Part shown: piece after piece, positions 54,738 through 63,599 of the stretch
Numbering within the stretch: the stretch's first letter is position 1
How the letters are laid out: every line of letters starts with the position of its first letter
Assembly (NCBI GenBank): GCA_025998955.1
Contig: AP024676.1
Span: 930,001 to 994,000 of the forward strand
Direction of reading: 5' to 3'
From: Candidatus Roseilinea sp.
Lineage (GTDB): Bacteria > Chloroflexota > Anaerolineae > J036 > Brachytrichaceae
DNA length: 64,000 nucleotides
Program-made: the position numbers and the translations under genes
Notes under the pieces: model-generated
Databases searched by the model: none
Told to the model about the DNA's origin: nothing
The model's input: only the letters and a program-made list of their open reading frames with translations

Positions 54738-56128
54738 CTATCGCAATCGTAGGTGGGGGAATCATGGGCATTACCCTGGCTTATTACTTGGCTCAGGGGG
54801 GACAACACGTCGAGGTCTTTGAAGCTTCTCCCACACTAGGCGGACTGGCCGGGCCGATTGTGTTGCCTGACGGCGTGGAGGTGGATCGTTTCTACCACGC
54901 CGTCCTGTCGAGCGACGTGCATCTGAGAGCGTTGTGCTCCGAGTTGGGCATCGCTGATCAACTGCGATTCAAGGAAACCCGGACCGGTTTCTACCATGAT
55001 GGCAGGATCTACTCGATGAACAACATTGTCGAGTTCCTCAGATTTCCGCCGCTCGGTCTGATAGATCGTTTGCGTTTAGGGCTTACTGTGCTAAATGCTC
55101 AGCGCGTGACGAATTGGCACGACCTTGAGGGAATAAGTGTAGAGGACTGGTTGATCAAATGGAGCGGTCGCAATACCTATGAGAGTGTCTGGCGTCCGAT
55201 GCTCAAGGCAAAGTTCGACGGCAATTTCGGTGACGTGCCGGCGACTTGGATATGGTCCCGTCTCGTAAGAGTAAAGTCCACCCGCAAGGGAGCGAGCCAG
55301 AAATAACTAGCGGGCCATATTGTCGGTGGATACATTACCCTGATTAAGGCTATGGCAGCCGAGATCGAAGCCACCGGCGGCAAAGTGAATCTGAGTACGC
55401 CGGTTCAAGAAGTGATCATTGAGAAGACTCCTCAGGGTGAGCGTGCAATCGGACTGAGAGTAAATGACCAGTTCTTGGCATGCGATGCGGTAGTGGTCAC
55501 ATCACAAGTGCCGATCTTTCTCCGACTTATCCCAGCTGCCAATAAAAGTTATCGTGACTTCCTGGGCAGAACCGAATATCTCGGCATTGTTTGCCCATTG
55601 ATGGTGTTGGACAAACCACTGACAGGATACTGGACGCTCAATATCACTGACGACCGCGCGCCTTTTACAGGAATTATTTAGACCACAACGTTCATCGATC
55701 CGTCATATGTGGGCGGCCACCACCTGGTGTATTTGCCCAAATACACTGCGCCGGGCAGTGACTGGCAGAACAGGTCAGATGAAGAGATTCAGGCCATCTG
55801 GCTAGAGAGCCTCAGGCTGATGTTCCCCGAATTTGACCTGAGGTCTGTGCGTTACTTTATGGTGCATCGTGAGCGTTACGTCGAACCGCTGCACGGATTG
55901 AACTCGACCGGTCTCATTCCAACGGTTCAGACACCTATAGATCGTCTCTTCCTAGTTACAACGGCGCAAATTTACCCTGCCTTGACCAACGGCGAATCTG
56001 TAAGCCGGCATAGCCACGAAGCAGCCGACACGATTTTGACTTGTATGGCTGCATCATCCAGACAGGTAGCCTTTGCACCGCCACAGGCGGTGACCCATGA
56101 CCACCCATTACAACTCCACCGCCCCTAG
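54734..56128 (+). pseudogene. FAD/NAD(P)-dependent oxidoreductase interrupted by two in-frame stops
   Basis: The frame starts TIAIVGGGIMGITLAYYLAQGGQHVEVFEA (FAD-binding) and goes on with FDGNFGDVPATWIWSRLVRVKS, LAGHIVGGYITLIKAMAAEIEATGG and, at the end, PVQTPIDRLFLVTTAQIYPALTNGE. It thus covers a whole flavoprotein of about 464 residues, of the amine-oxidase/UDP-galactopyranose-mutase-like kind found in sugar clusters. Two stops break it in the same frame: TAA at 55304-55306 and TAG at 55679-55681. Relatives would be expected to have Glu at both places, so each looks like a G-to-T change. The protein is likely not made, unless stops are read through. Confidence 0.8.
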
Positions 56129-57701
56129 CACCATGTCCTACACGCGGGCCGACCTAGCATTTAAGGCAATCGCTGGCTCCATCGGTATTGGACTGGTGCT
56201 TCTGTTGGCGCTTTGGAATCTCACACACTTCCCGGCACCGTGGTATGACGAAGGATCACACCTGCATGTGCCGAAGACGTTTGTCCGTCATGGCGTGTAT
56301 GCCGACCTGAGCAGTGAGGGATACCGATACTATGGCCCAACCATCGGCGTTGGACCAACCGTGCTTCTTCCAATCGCCGGTGTCTTTAAGGTCTTCGGCA
56401 TAGGACTACTGCAGGCGCGCCTGGTCATAGTGATCTACCTTTTAGCCACCATTGCTGCATTCTTTTCGCTAGCTCGATTGTTGGGTAATACAAAATTTGC
56501 ATCGTTAGCCACGGCTATTTTTGTATCTTCACCCAGTGTTGCGCTATTCGAATATGGCCGTCAAGTGCTTGGTGAGGTGCCAGGGCTGATGTTCATTCTC
56601 CTTGGCTTGTTGCTCTGGTTTAGTAGTTGGCACAAGCTGTCTTGGTGGCGACTCGTACTAGCCGGTGTTCTGCTCGGTCTCGGTGTTGTGACTAAATATC
56701 AATATTTGCTGGCGATTGTGCCGACCTTGATGCTGTCATGGGGGCTGAATCTGGCCTACTTTCGCGCTGTGCCTCATCGCGTCTTCCTTGTGCTGGCTAT
56801 TACCGTAATCGTCGTGTTCGGCTTGTGGCAGTTGTTTACCTTGATCTACCTTGGTCCGTCCACTGTCACTGAGAATTTCGCCGCGCTGCGCGAATTCAAT
56901 GCCGGTGCGGCCGCTGTGTTCTCGCGAGACCTAATGGTTCGAGCGCTCCGCGAAATCGTCAGTTGGCGCGCATTCATGTTCACGCTTCTGCCCGCGCTCG
57001 GATATGGCGCCTATTTCACCTTTCGTCATTTACCCGATGATGCAGACGTTTCAGCTATAGGTGATGCCATGACCAGGCACCAGCAATGGAGTGTGATCTT
57101 CTTGCTTGTGACGTCAAACCTTGTGTGGTACGTCGTGGCTTCAGTCAGCTGGATTCGCTACGCCTTTATCGGTCTATCGCTTGCTTCGTTGTTCGTAGCC
57201 CGGCTATTTTACGATTTGACAAACGGCCTCAATATACGAGCCCTATGGAACGGCATACGCGCATGCCCAGGGACTCGGCTGCGCCGGTGGGGTCAGTTGG
57301 CGCTGTTGGGGATCTTGGTTGTGATGGTTATCTTCCCCCTCGGTCGGATAACGCTTAACGTGATGCGTACCCCGCTACCGGATTCATTCATCATGGCCGA
57401 CTACGTGAACGCCAATGTATCTCATGATGCCTTAATAGAGACCTGGGAGCCGGAGATGGGATTCTTGACCGATCATCGCTACCACTACCCGCCGCAGCTA
57501 TTGCTCATCCGAGCCGTGCGCCAGATTTGGCAGGGTGGCGTGCCCGTCTCCGAACTTTATGATTTCACGGCCCTGTCACCTGACTATGTGCTAGTTGGAG
57601 AGTTTTCCCGGTGGGTTAACGTCTATCCTCACGAGAGGCTACAGGCAAATTATGAGCCTGTTACCTCAATCGGGCGGTATGAGCTATTTAAGCGCCGGTA
57701 G
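56097..57701 (+). CDS. membrane glycosyltransferase, GT39/ArnT-like
   Basis: This 534-residue protein has about ten membrane helices and an early loop FPAPWYDEGSHLHVPKTFVRHGVY. The paired Asp-Glu in this loop is the catalytic mark of PMT/ArnT-type transferases that use lipid-linked sugars. A later block GLGVVTKYQYLLAIVP is also typical. It probably adds sugars to proteins or lipids at the outer face of the membrane. The start overlaps the end of the broken flavoprotein gene by about 30 bases. Confidence 0.82.
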   Translation: MTTHYNSTAPSTMSYTRADLAFKAIAGSIGIGLVLLLALWNLTHFPAPWYDEGSHLHVPKTFVRHGVYADLSSEGYRYYGPTIGVGPTVLLPIAGVFKVFGIGLLQARLVIVIYLLATIAAFFSLARLLGNTKFASLATAIFVSSPSVALFEYGRQVLGEVPGLMFILLGLLLWFSSWHKLSWWRLVLAGVLLGLGVVTKYQYLLAIVPTLMLSWGLNLAYFRAVPHRVFLVLAITVIVVFGLWQLFTLIYLGPSTVTENFAALREFNAGAAAVFSRDLMVRALREIVSWRAFMFTLLPALGYGAYFTFRHLPDDADVSAIGDAMTRHQQWSVIFLLVTSNLVWYVVASVSWIRYAFIGLSLASLFVARLFYDLTNGLNIRALWNGIRACPGTRLRRWGQLALLGILVVMVIFPLGRITLNVMRTPLPDSFIMADYVNANVSHDALIETWEPEMGFLTDHRYHYPPQLLLIRAVRQIWQGGVPVSELYDFTALSPDYVLVGEFSRWVNVYPHERLQANYEPVTSIGRYELFKRR

Positions 57702-57791
57702 AGCTATTCGTACCTGATGCGTCTGGCGCGAATACTAAAGCCCGCGTTATTGCTACATCTAAGCAGCGAAGAAATCCAAAGGACAGTGTTG

Positions 57792-60221
57792 ATGTTGAAC
57801 GCTCTGCACCCCATAAGGCTCTTCATAGGTCTTGCGCTCATTTCTGCTAGTGTGTTGGCCTTGCAAGTCATCTTTACGCGCATATTCAGCGTTATGATCT
57901 GGCACCACTTCACTTACCTAATAGTGGGTATTGCACTGCTGGGCGGGGGTGCATCAGGTGTCTTTCTGGCTATGCATCGTTGGCGCAGCGAGGAGTTAAC
58001 ACGGCGGCTGGGAAGCTTAAGCTTGGCTTTCGGCATGAGCGTGCTCATAACCTTGCTGGTGATCACTCGGTTTCACTTCGATCCCCTGCGCATGTCGCAT
58101 CTGTACTCGACTATTTTGGGCCTGGCACTGTACTTTGCTTGTTTGTTCACCGTGTTCTTGTTGGGTGGGATGGTCATCGCTAGTGCTTTCAGTGCTTGGC
58201 CACACTTATCACATCGTCTGTACTTCGCCGACTTGTTAGGTGCGAGCATAGCAACGCTGTCCATCACTTGGGTGGTTCAGGCGGTGGGTGGTCCAAGCGC
58301 TTTGATAGTGATTTCGCTGTTAGCTACATGTGCAGCTGGTCTGTTTATTGTGGATAGAGCCAACTGGTACAAAACTGTGCCAGTTGTCGCAGCGGCTCAG
58401 CTCGGAATACTGCTTCTTTCTCTGCTCCGACCCGTGCAATTGCCGATTCCCGAATCTAAATCTTTGTATCACGCATTGGCCCTCTCCAACACGACCACTC
58501 CTGAATATACGCGATGGAATCCGGTTGCACGTGTGGATGTGACAGCGCTAGCCGCAGTTGCAGAACCAATGATTGTGGGTGGTGTTAGCGAGGTCTATCT
58601 TCGTAGACCTGATCGTGTGGGCGAATATTCACTTAGATTTGTAACACTCGATGGCACGTCTATGACAGGTCTTTTTAAGTTCGATGGTGACCTGTCAAAG
58701 TTTGAGTTCCTGCGACATGCAATCATCGCCGCACCATACGAGATCGGCCCTCAGAGCCCTCGCACCTTATTGATCGGCATCGGTGGCGGTATAGATATCC
58801 TTCTCGCTCAACAATACGGTGCGCGCGAGGTAGTTGCGATTGATGTTAACTCCGACGTGATTGATTTGGTGCGAAATCGCTATGCCGACTTAATTGGCCG
58901 GTTGGCCGCCAGTCCGAACACGTATGTATTCACTGCGGAGGGGCGCAGCTACCTTTCTCGAACTGATGAGCGATTTGACATCATACAGGGCATTGGTCTT
59001 GATAACATCGCAGCTCTAAACTCCGGTGCCTATGTCCTATCCGAGTCATATTTATACACCGTCGAGGCGTTTGATTTAGCGTTGAACCGATTGAATGAAG
59101 AGGGTGTCTTTTCATGGACTCGTGCCGTGAGTGAACCACCGATTGAGACTCTCCGTCTCACCGGCTTGGCTGCTGAGGCGCTACGCCGGAATGGCATAGA
59201 TAACCCGACAAATCACATCATCGTTGTCGAGAACGATCGTCACTCCGCAATCAATCTACTGGTCGCTCGTAGAGCTTTTACACGTGAACAAGTCGAAAGG
59301 CTAAAAGCATGGCTAGACGCTAACCAGTTCCGCATTTTGCATGAGCCCTTCCAGCAACTTGATACGCTTTACTCACAGTACCTTCATGCATCGGACCCAC
59401 GCGCTTTCGAGCAAGCCTACGCTTTCAATATATATCCAGTGACGGACGACCATCCTTTCTACTACAACTACTTCAAGTGGGATCGCTTGCTTGAGAGAGG
59501 AGCACACCGAGGGGATGTCAGCGCTCGTATCCCGATAGGGAACATCATTCTATTAGCCATGTTTGCTTTCACACTCGTGACTGCGTTGCTCTTTGTTGCT
59601 CTTCCGCTATGGCGCAATCAACGTGCGGGCCTCAGAACACCCGGAGCTGGTGGGGTGTTGCTGTATTTCAGCATGTTGGGGATAGGCTATATGTTTGTGC
59701 AAATCGTAATGATCCAGCGCTTTACGCTGTTTATAGGATATCCAACACTTGCGATCACCACAGTGATCTTTAGCATGCTTCTGTTTTCAGCGCTTGGCAG
59801 CATCGTCGCGCAAAAATTGGTCGTGTCTTTAACGCGACTGCGTTTGGCACTAGTTCTAGTGGCTTTTCTCATCGTATCGAGCGCTTTTCTGTTGCCACCA
59901 ATCTTCGAAGGGCTCCTTGGATTAGAAGATACAGTGCGAGTGTTAGTGAGCGTGATTTTGGTCGCGCCATTGTCGTTCGTGATGGGCATGCCTTTCCCAA
60001 CGGGACTACGTGCAGTTGGGTGGAGAGCACGTCAACTCGTGCCATGGGCTTGGGGCATGAATGGAGTCTTTTCGGTGCTCGGCTTTACGGCTGTCGTACT
60101 ACTGAGCATGGCAACCAGTTTCACAGTTTCATTGATAGGAGCTGCTTTGCTATACGGATTGGCAGCGGTTGCAGCGCTAGCTTTGGGTAGAACAAGTGTA
60201 GAAGCATGCATGAGTCGCTAA
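57792..60221 (+). CDS. membrane-embedded spermidine synthase-like protein
   Basis: This protein of about 809 residues joins several N-terminal membrane helices (1-230), a soluble spermidine-synthase-like domain (about 345-560, with LLIGIGGGIDILLAQQYGAREVVAIDVNSDVIDLV, the SAM-type nucleotide loop, and RFDIIQGIGLDNIA) and more helices at the C-terminus (PTLAITTVIFSMLLFSALGSIVAQ and others). Such TM-spermidine synthase fusions are common in bacteria and their function is unproven; many probably act as methyl- or aminopropyl-transferases at the membrane. ATG 57792, with AAAGGA 8 bases upstream, is preferred over the earlier ATG 57717. Confidence 0.82.
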   Translation: MLNALHPIRLFIGLALISASVLALQVIFTRIFSVMIWHHFTYLIVGIALLGGGASGVFLAMHRWRSEELTRRLGSLSLAFGMSVLITLLVITRFHFDPLRMSHLYSTILGLALYFACLFTVFLLGGMVIASAFSAWPHLSHRLYFADLLGASIATLSITWVVQAVGGPSALIVISLLATCAAGLFIVDRANWYKTVPVVAAAQLGILLLSLLRPVQLPIPESKSLYHALALSNTTTPEYTRWNPVARVDVTALAAVAEPMIVGGVSEVYLRRPDRVGEYSLRFVTLDGTSMTGLFKFDGDLSKFEFLRHAIIAAPYEIGPQSPRTLLIGIGGGIDILLAQQYGAREVVAIDVNSDVIDLVRNRYADLIGRLAASPNTYVFTAEGRSYLSRTDERFDIIQGIGLDNIAALNSGAYVLSESYLYTVEAFDLALNRLNEEGVFSWTRAVSEPPIETLRLTGLAAEALRRNGIDNPTNHIIVVENDRHSAINLLVARRAFTREQVERLKAWLDANQFRILHEPFQQLDTLYSQYLHASDPRAFEQAYAFNIYPVTDDHPFYYNYFKWDRLLERGAHRGDVSARIPIGNIILLAMFAFTLVTALLFVALPLWRNQRAGLRTPGAGGVLLYFSMLGIGYMFVQIVMIQRFTLFIGYPTLAITTVIFSMLLFSALGSIVAQKLVVSLTRLRLALVLVAFLIVSSAFLLPPIFEGLLGLEDTVRVLVSVILVAPLSFVMGMPFPTGLRAVGWRARQLVPWAWGMNGVFSVLGFTAVVLLSMATSFTVSLIGAALLYGLAAVAALALGRTSVEACMSR

Positions 60222-60408
60222 AAACTAGGCCTGAGATCTGGTTGGCTCCGGAACCATCAAACAGCATCAGCGAAAGAGGCTCGAACACAGATGCCAGTCC
60301 AGGGCCCGGCCTCGTATCAGAGATGCTACAGAATCGCCTCCTGCTTTGGTGTGGATGGGCGGTTACTGTGGCGGGCAATGCAGTGTGAGCACGCGATTCG
60401 CTCTATAG

Positions 60409-62166
60409 GTGGTTGAAGTGAATGCAAAGCTTAACAGACGCCAATTGCTGCGTTTGGCTGGTGTAGCTAGCTTCATCGGGGTGCCGGCAATCCTAACAGC
60501 TCACTTAGTGGCAGAGAGTCAAGGCGCCCCACCGCCTATGGCCTCAGAATATGTTGTCGCTGGCATAACCCATGAATCCGAAGATGCGATTCACGCTGCG
60601 CAGATCATCGTCCTCTCCCAAATTAAGCAGTCGGTGGACTATTCAAGCTTTCTAGGTGAGATTCTGCGCGCTGAGGGTGTACTTGGATTTAGAGAGTTGC
60701 CATTGAGTCGCCTGACATGGCAGCTCATGCGTGCCGGTCAGATCGTGCTCCTCGGTGAAGGTCCAATTACCTTGGCGCAGCACGAGATGCTTCAGCGGCA
60801 TGTGATCAGGGGCGGTGGATTGGTGGTTATGCGCCCCTATTCCTACCTACATGACTTACTCGGTGCGGTGCGCGTTGCCGGTGAGACTGACAATGGCTAT
60901 CTGGTTGTAGATGAGCATGTTGCCACTCAGGGCATTGACTCAGGTCCGTTGCAGTTTCATGCACCTGCCGATCACTACCAAGTACGTGATGCTCAAGTTT
61001 TGGCTTGGCTGTGTGATGGATTGGGGCATCGTAGTAACTATCCAGCACTTACGATGCGAAAGGTCGGGCGCGGTTTAGTAGCCATGTGGGCATTCGATTT
61101 GGCCCGTAGCATCGTCTACACCCGTCAGGGCAATCCGGCCTGGATCAACCAAGACCGCGATGGTGTGGAAGGGATTCGAGCAACCGATATGTTCAGCGGT
61201 TGGATAGACCTTGGCCGAATCCGTATACCTCAAGCAGATGAGCAACAGCGTCTTCTAGTCAATCTGTTGCACGAGATGGGCCAACATCTGGCAGATGCCA
61301 TACCCCTACCGCGTCTGTGGTACTTCCCCAACCAAGCGAATGGTGTACTCGTGGCTACAGGAGACTCGCACACCAATCCTGCTGGGGCTATTGATCGCGT
61401 GTTGCGGCTTGTGGAACGACGTAATGGCACGATGTCAATCTACTATACGCCGCCCGCTGACAAGGCGCCACGCCGTGCCTTGCGTCGTCTACAGAGTTGG
61501 TTGTCGCAACTACCACTCATTGGTAAGCAGCTGGACAGCGATGAGGTTGTTTCACCATATGATGCCGCAATTTGGCGTACACGAGGACATGAGTTCGCTT
61601 TGCACCCTTACGTTGAGGAAGGACTCGAATCAGGGTGGCGCGAATACTGGGCGCGTTTCACCGGACTGGGGTTGGGTCAATTTGAGACGACGCGCACGCA
61701 TCGCGTTCTCTGGCATGGTTGGACAGACACGGCTCAGTTGCAGGCCAGCTATGGCATAGGTATGAATCTGGATTACTATCATTATGGGCCATCTTTTCAG
61801 CAGCCAGATGGCCAGTGGGTCTTTGGTTACTTCACAGGCAGTGGTTTACCCATGCGGTTTGTGGATCTTCAAGGCCGTCTACTTAACATCTATCAACAGC
61901 CCACTCTGTTAGTGGATGAACAAGTGCTCAACATGCCCTGGGCGAGCAATCCGGTTAAGCTGGATGTCAATAGCGCAGTCAGCATTTCATATCATCTGAT
62001 AGACCAAGCGATGCATGGTGCTTATGCCGCAATTGCAATGCAGTTCCATATTGATCCAATTTCAATAAAAGGCCCATGGACGGAGGATGCCTTACGGTGG
62101 CTAGAGAAGACGCTAGACTATTGCGTAGAGAAAGAGATACCGATCTGGTCAGCTCGCGCTGGCTGA
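60409..62166 (+). CDS. Tat-exported protein, possible carbohydrate-active enzyme (3' end shifted)
   Basis: The 585-residue protein has a twin-arginine signal (LNRRQLLRLAGVASFIGVPAIL, residues about 7-29) and so is probably exported folded. The middle contains VLVATGDSHTNP and HEFALHPYVEEG, which recall polysaccharide-deacetylase-type metal motifs (D-S-H, H-x-H), but the match is weak. Function is therefore uncertain. At the end the frame stops at 62166, while a second frame continues the expected C-terminal domain (next entry), so a one-base indel seems to have cut the gene near 62150. It is part of the A+T-rich island. Confidence 0.7.
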   Translation: MVEVNAKLNRRQLLRLAGVASFIGVPAILTAHLVAESQGAPPPMASEYVVAGITHESEDAIHAAQIIVLSQIKQSVDYSSFLGEILRAEGVLGFRELPLSRLTWQLMRAGQIVLLGEGPITLAQHEMLQRHVIRGGGLVVMRPYSYLHDLLGAVRVAGETDNGYLVVDEHVATQGIDSGPLQFHAPADHYQVRDAQVLAWLCDGLGHRSNYPALTMRKVGRGLVAMWAFDLARSIVYTRQGNPAWINQDRDGVEGIRATDMFSGWIDLGRIRIPQADEQQRLLVNLLHEMGQHLADAIPLPRLWYFPNQANGVLVATGDSHTNPAGAIDRVLRLVERRNGTMSIYYTPPADKAPRRALRRLQSWLSQLPLIGKQLDSDEVVSPYDAAIWRTRGHEFALHPYVEEGLESGWREYWARFTGLGLGQFETTRTHRVLWHGWTDTAQLQASYGIGMNLDYYHYGPSFQQPDGQWVFGYFTGSGLPMRFVDLQGRLLNIYQQPTLLVDEQVLNMPWASNPVKLDVNSAVSISYHLIDQAMHGAYAAIAMQFHIDPISIKGPWTEDALRWLEKTLDYCVEKEIPIWSARAG

Positions 62167-62453
62167 AATACATACGGGCTCGAAATAGTCCTTCCACTCT
62201 AGAGCTGCATTGGAATAGCGAGCGAAAGATCCTGTCAGGCGTTGTAGAACTACGCAGCGATCCAGAGGAGAGCCAGATAGGAGGCTTCACCTTGATGCTC
62301 CCGCTGTATCATGCAGGGCTTCGCTTGGCAACAGTTGAAGTGAATGAGAATCGCATAACGCCACAATGGCGCAGAGTCGGTGGAATCGAGTATGTGTCTG
62401 TGGTGTTGGACTCCAATCGGCATCGTTTAGTAGCGAACTATGAGCTTGCGTAG
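62148..62453 (+). pseudogene. out-of-frame C-terminal part of the preceding gene
   Basis: In the other frame the sequence continues as SSRWLKYIRARNSPSTLELH and then ERKILSGVVELRSD... to a stop at 62453. This is a beta-rich domain of the type that follows the catalytic part in secreted carbohydrate-active proteins. Both frames overlap at about 62148-62166 (IPIWSARAG versus DLVSSRWLK), which locates the indel. Confidence 0.65.
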
Positions 62454-62480
62454 CGATGTCGGCGGGTTTGTCCACCTGCC

Positions 62481-63527
62481 ATGATCAACTTCGCCGTCAT
62501 CGGCATCAATCACAATCACATCTACGGCCAGGTGAGGGCGCTGCTAGGTGCGGGTGCGCGCTTCGTCTCGTTCTACGCGCCTGAGCCGGAATTGGCTGCA
62601 CCGTTCGCAGCGACCTTCCCACAGGCGACGCGCGCGCGCAACGAAGCCGAGATTCTTGAGGATCCGCGCATCCATCTGGTCGTGACGGCGGGCATCCCAT
62701 GTGAGCGCGCACCGTTGGGGATACGCGTCATGCAGCACGGCAAAGATTTCATGACCGACAAGCCGGGCTTCACCACACTCGACCAGTTAGCCGAGGCGCG
62801 GCGCGTGCAAGCTGAAACGCAGCACATCTACTCGGTGTGCTACAGCGAGCGATTCGAGAGCCGGGCGACGGTGAAAGCCGGCGAGCTGGTGCAAGCAGGT
62901 GCGATCGGTCGCGCGATCCAGACGATCGGTCTGGGGCCGCATCGCGCGAACCTGTCTGCTCGGCCGGCGTGGTTCTTTGAACGCCAGAAGTATGGCGGCA
63001 TCCTGTGCGACATCGGCTCACACCAGGCCGATCAGTTCCTATTCTTAACCGGCTCGACCGAGGCCGAGGTCGTGGCGGCGCAAGTGGGCAATATTGCCCA
63101 TCCCCAATTCCCGGAGCTGGAAGACTTTGGTGATGTGATCTGGCGCGGCAACGGCGGCGTCGGTTACGCGCGGGTGGACTGGTTCACGCCGGATGGCTTG
63201 GGCGTCTGGGGTGACGGCCGGCTGATCGTCCTCGGCGAGGAAGGTTACATCGAGGTGCGCAAGTCTGTGGATCTGGTAGGACGTGCTGGCGGCGATCATC
63301 TGTTCATCGTAGATCGGTGGGGGACGCGTTACGTGGATTGCAGCGACGTCGAGTTGCCGTATGGCCGGCAGTTGGTGCACGACGTGCTCAACCGGACCGA
63401 GACGGCCATGTCGCAGGCGCATTGTTTCTTGGCCTCGGAGCTGGCGTTGAAGGCGCAGGCTGCAGCGCATCGTCTTAAGCCTGTAGCCGCAGGCTTCATG
63501 CCTGCGGCAGACGGGGCGCAGCCATAA
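62481..63527 (+). CDS. Gfo/Idh/MocA family oxidoreductase
   Basis: This 348-residue protein has a Rossmann start INFAVIGINHNHIYGQV, the signature MTDKPGFTTL in place of EKP and DIGSHQADQFLFLTG in the C-terminal domain. It is a dehydrogenase/reductase of the sugar-inositol family; the N-terminus with two His differs from the other two members in this window. The G+C content is high again, so it marks the right border of the island. The last 15 or so residues (KPVAAGFMPAADGAQP) are encoded by a REP palindrome, so the repeat supplied the current C-terminus. Confidence 0.85.
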   Translation: MINFAVIGINHNHIYGQVRALLGAGARFVSFYAPEPELAAPFAATFPQATRARNEAEILEDPRIHLVVTAGIPCERAPLGIRVMQHGKDFMTDKPGFTTLDQLAEARRVQAETQHIYSVCYSERFESRATVKAGELVQAGAIGRAIQTIGLGPHRANLSARPAWFFERQKYGGILCDIGSHQADQFLFLTGSTEAEVVAAQVGNIAHPQFPELEDFGDVIWRGNGGVGYARVDWFTPDGLGVWGDGRLIVLGEEGYIEVRKSVDLVGRAGGDHLFIVDRWGTRYVDCSDVELPYGRQLVHDVLNRTETAMSQAHCFLASELALKAQAAAHRLKPVAAGFMPAADGAQP

Positions 63528-63593
63528 AGGCTGCGCCTACCGGGCTGACCGGGCCTTACATTTCGTGGTAGCCGCAGGCTTCATGCCTGCGGC
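63483..63593. repeat. REP palindromes, two identical copies and one other
   Basis: Two identical 26-bp palindromes (arms GCCGCAGGC / GCCTGCGGC) lie at 63483-63508 and 63568-63593 in the same orientation. Between them is another hairpin (GGCGCAGCC / GGCTGCGCC, 63515-63537) that contains the stop of the Gfo/Idh gene. Copy 2 ends 6 bases before the stop of the transposase gene. This is a small REP/BIME unit. Confidence 0.82.
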
Positions 63594-63599
63594 CAGTCA

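Noticed and set aside
60206-60388. 60-residue open frame between two island genes
   Set aside because: No ribosome site, no similarity seen and it overlaps the previous gene end. I see nothing else in this gap of about 190 bases.
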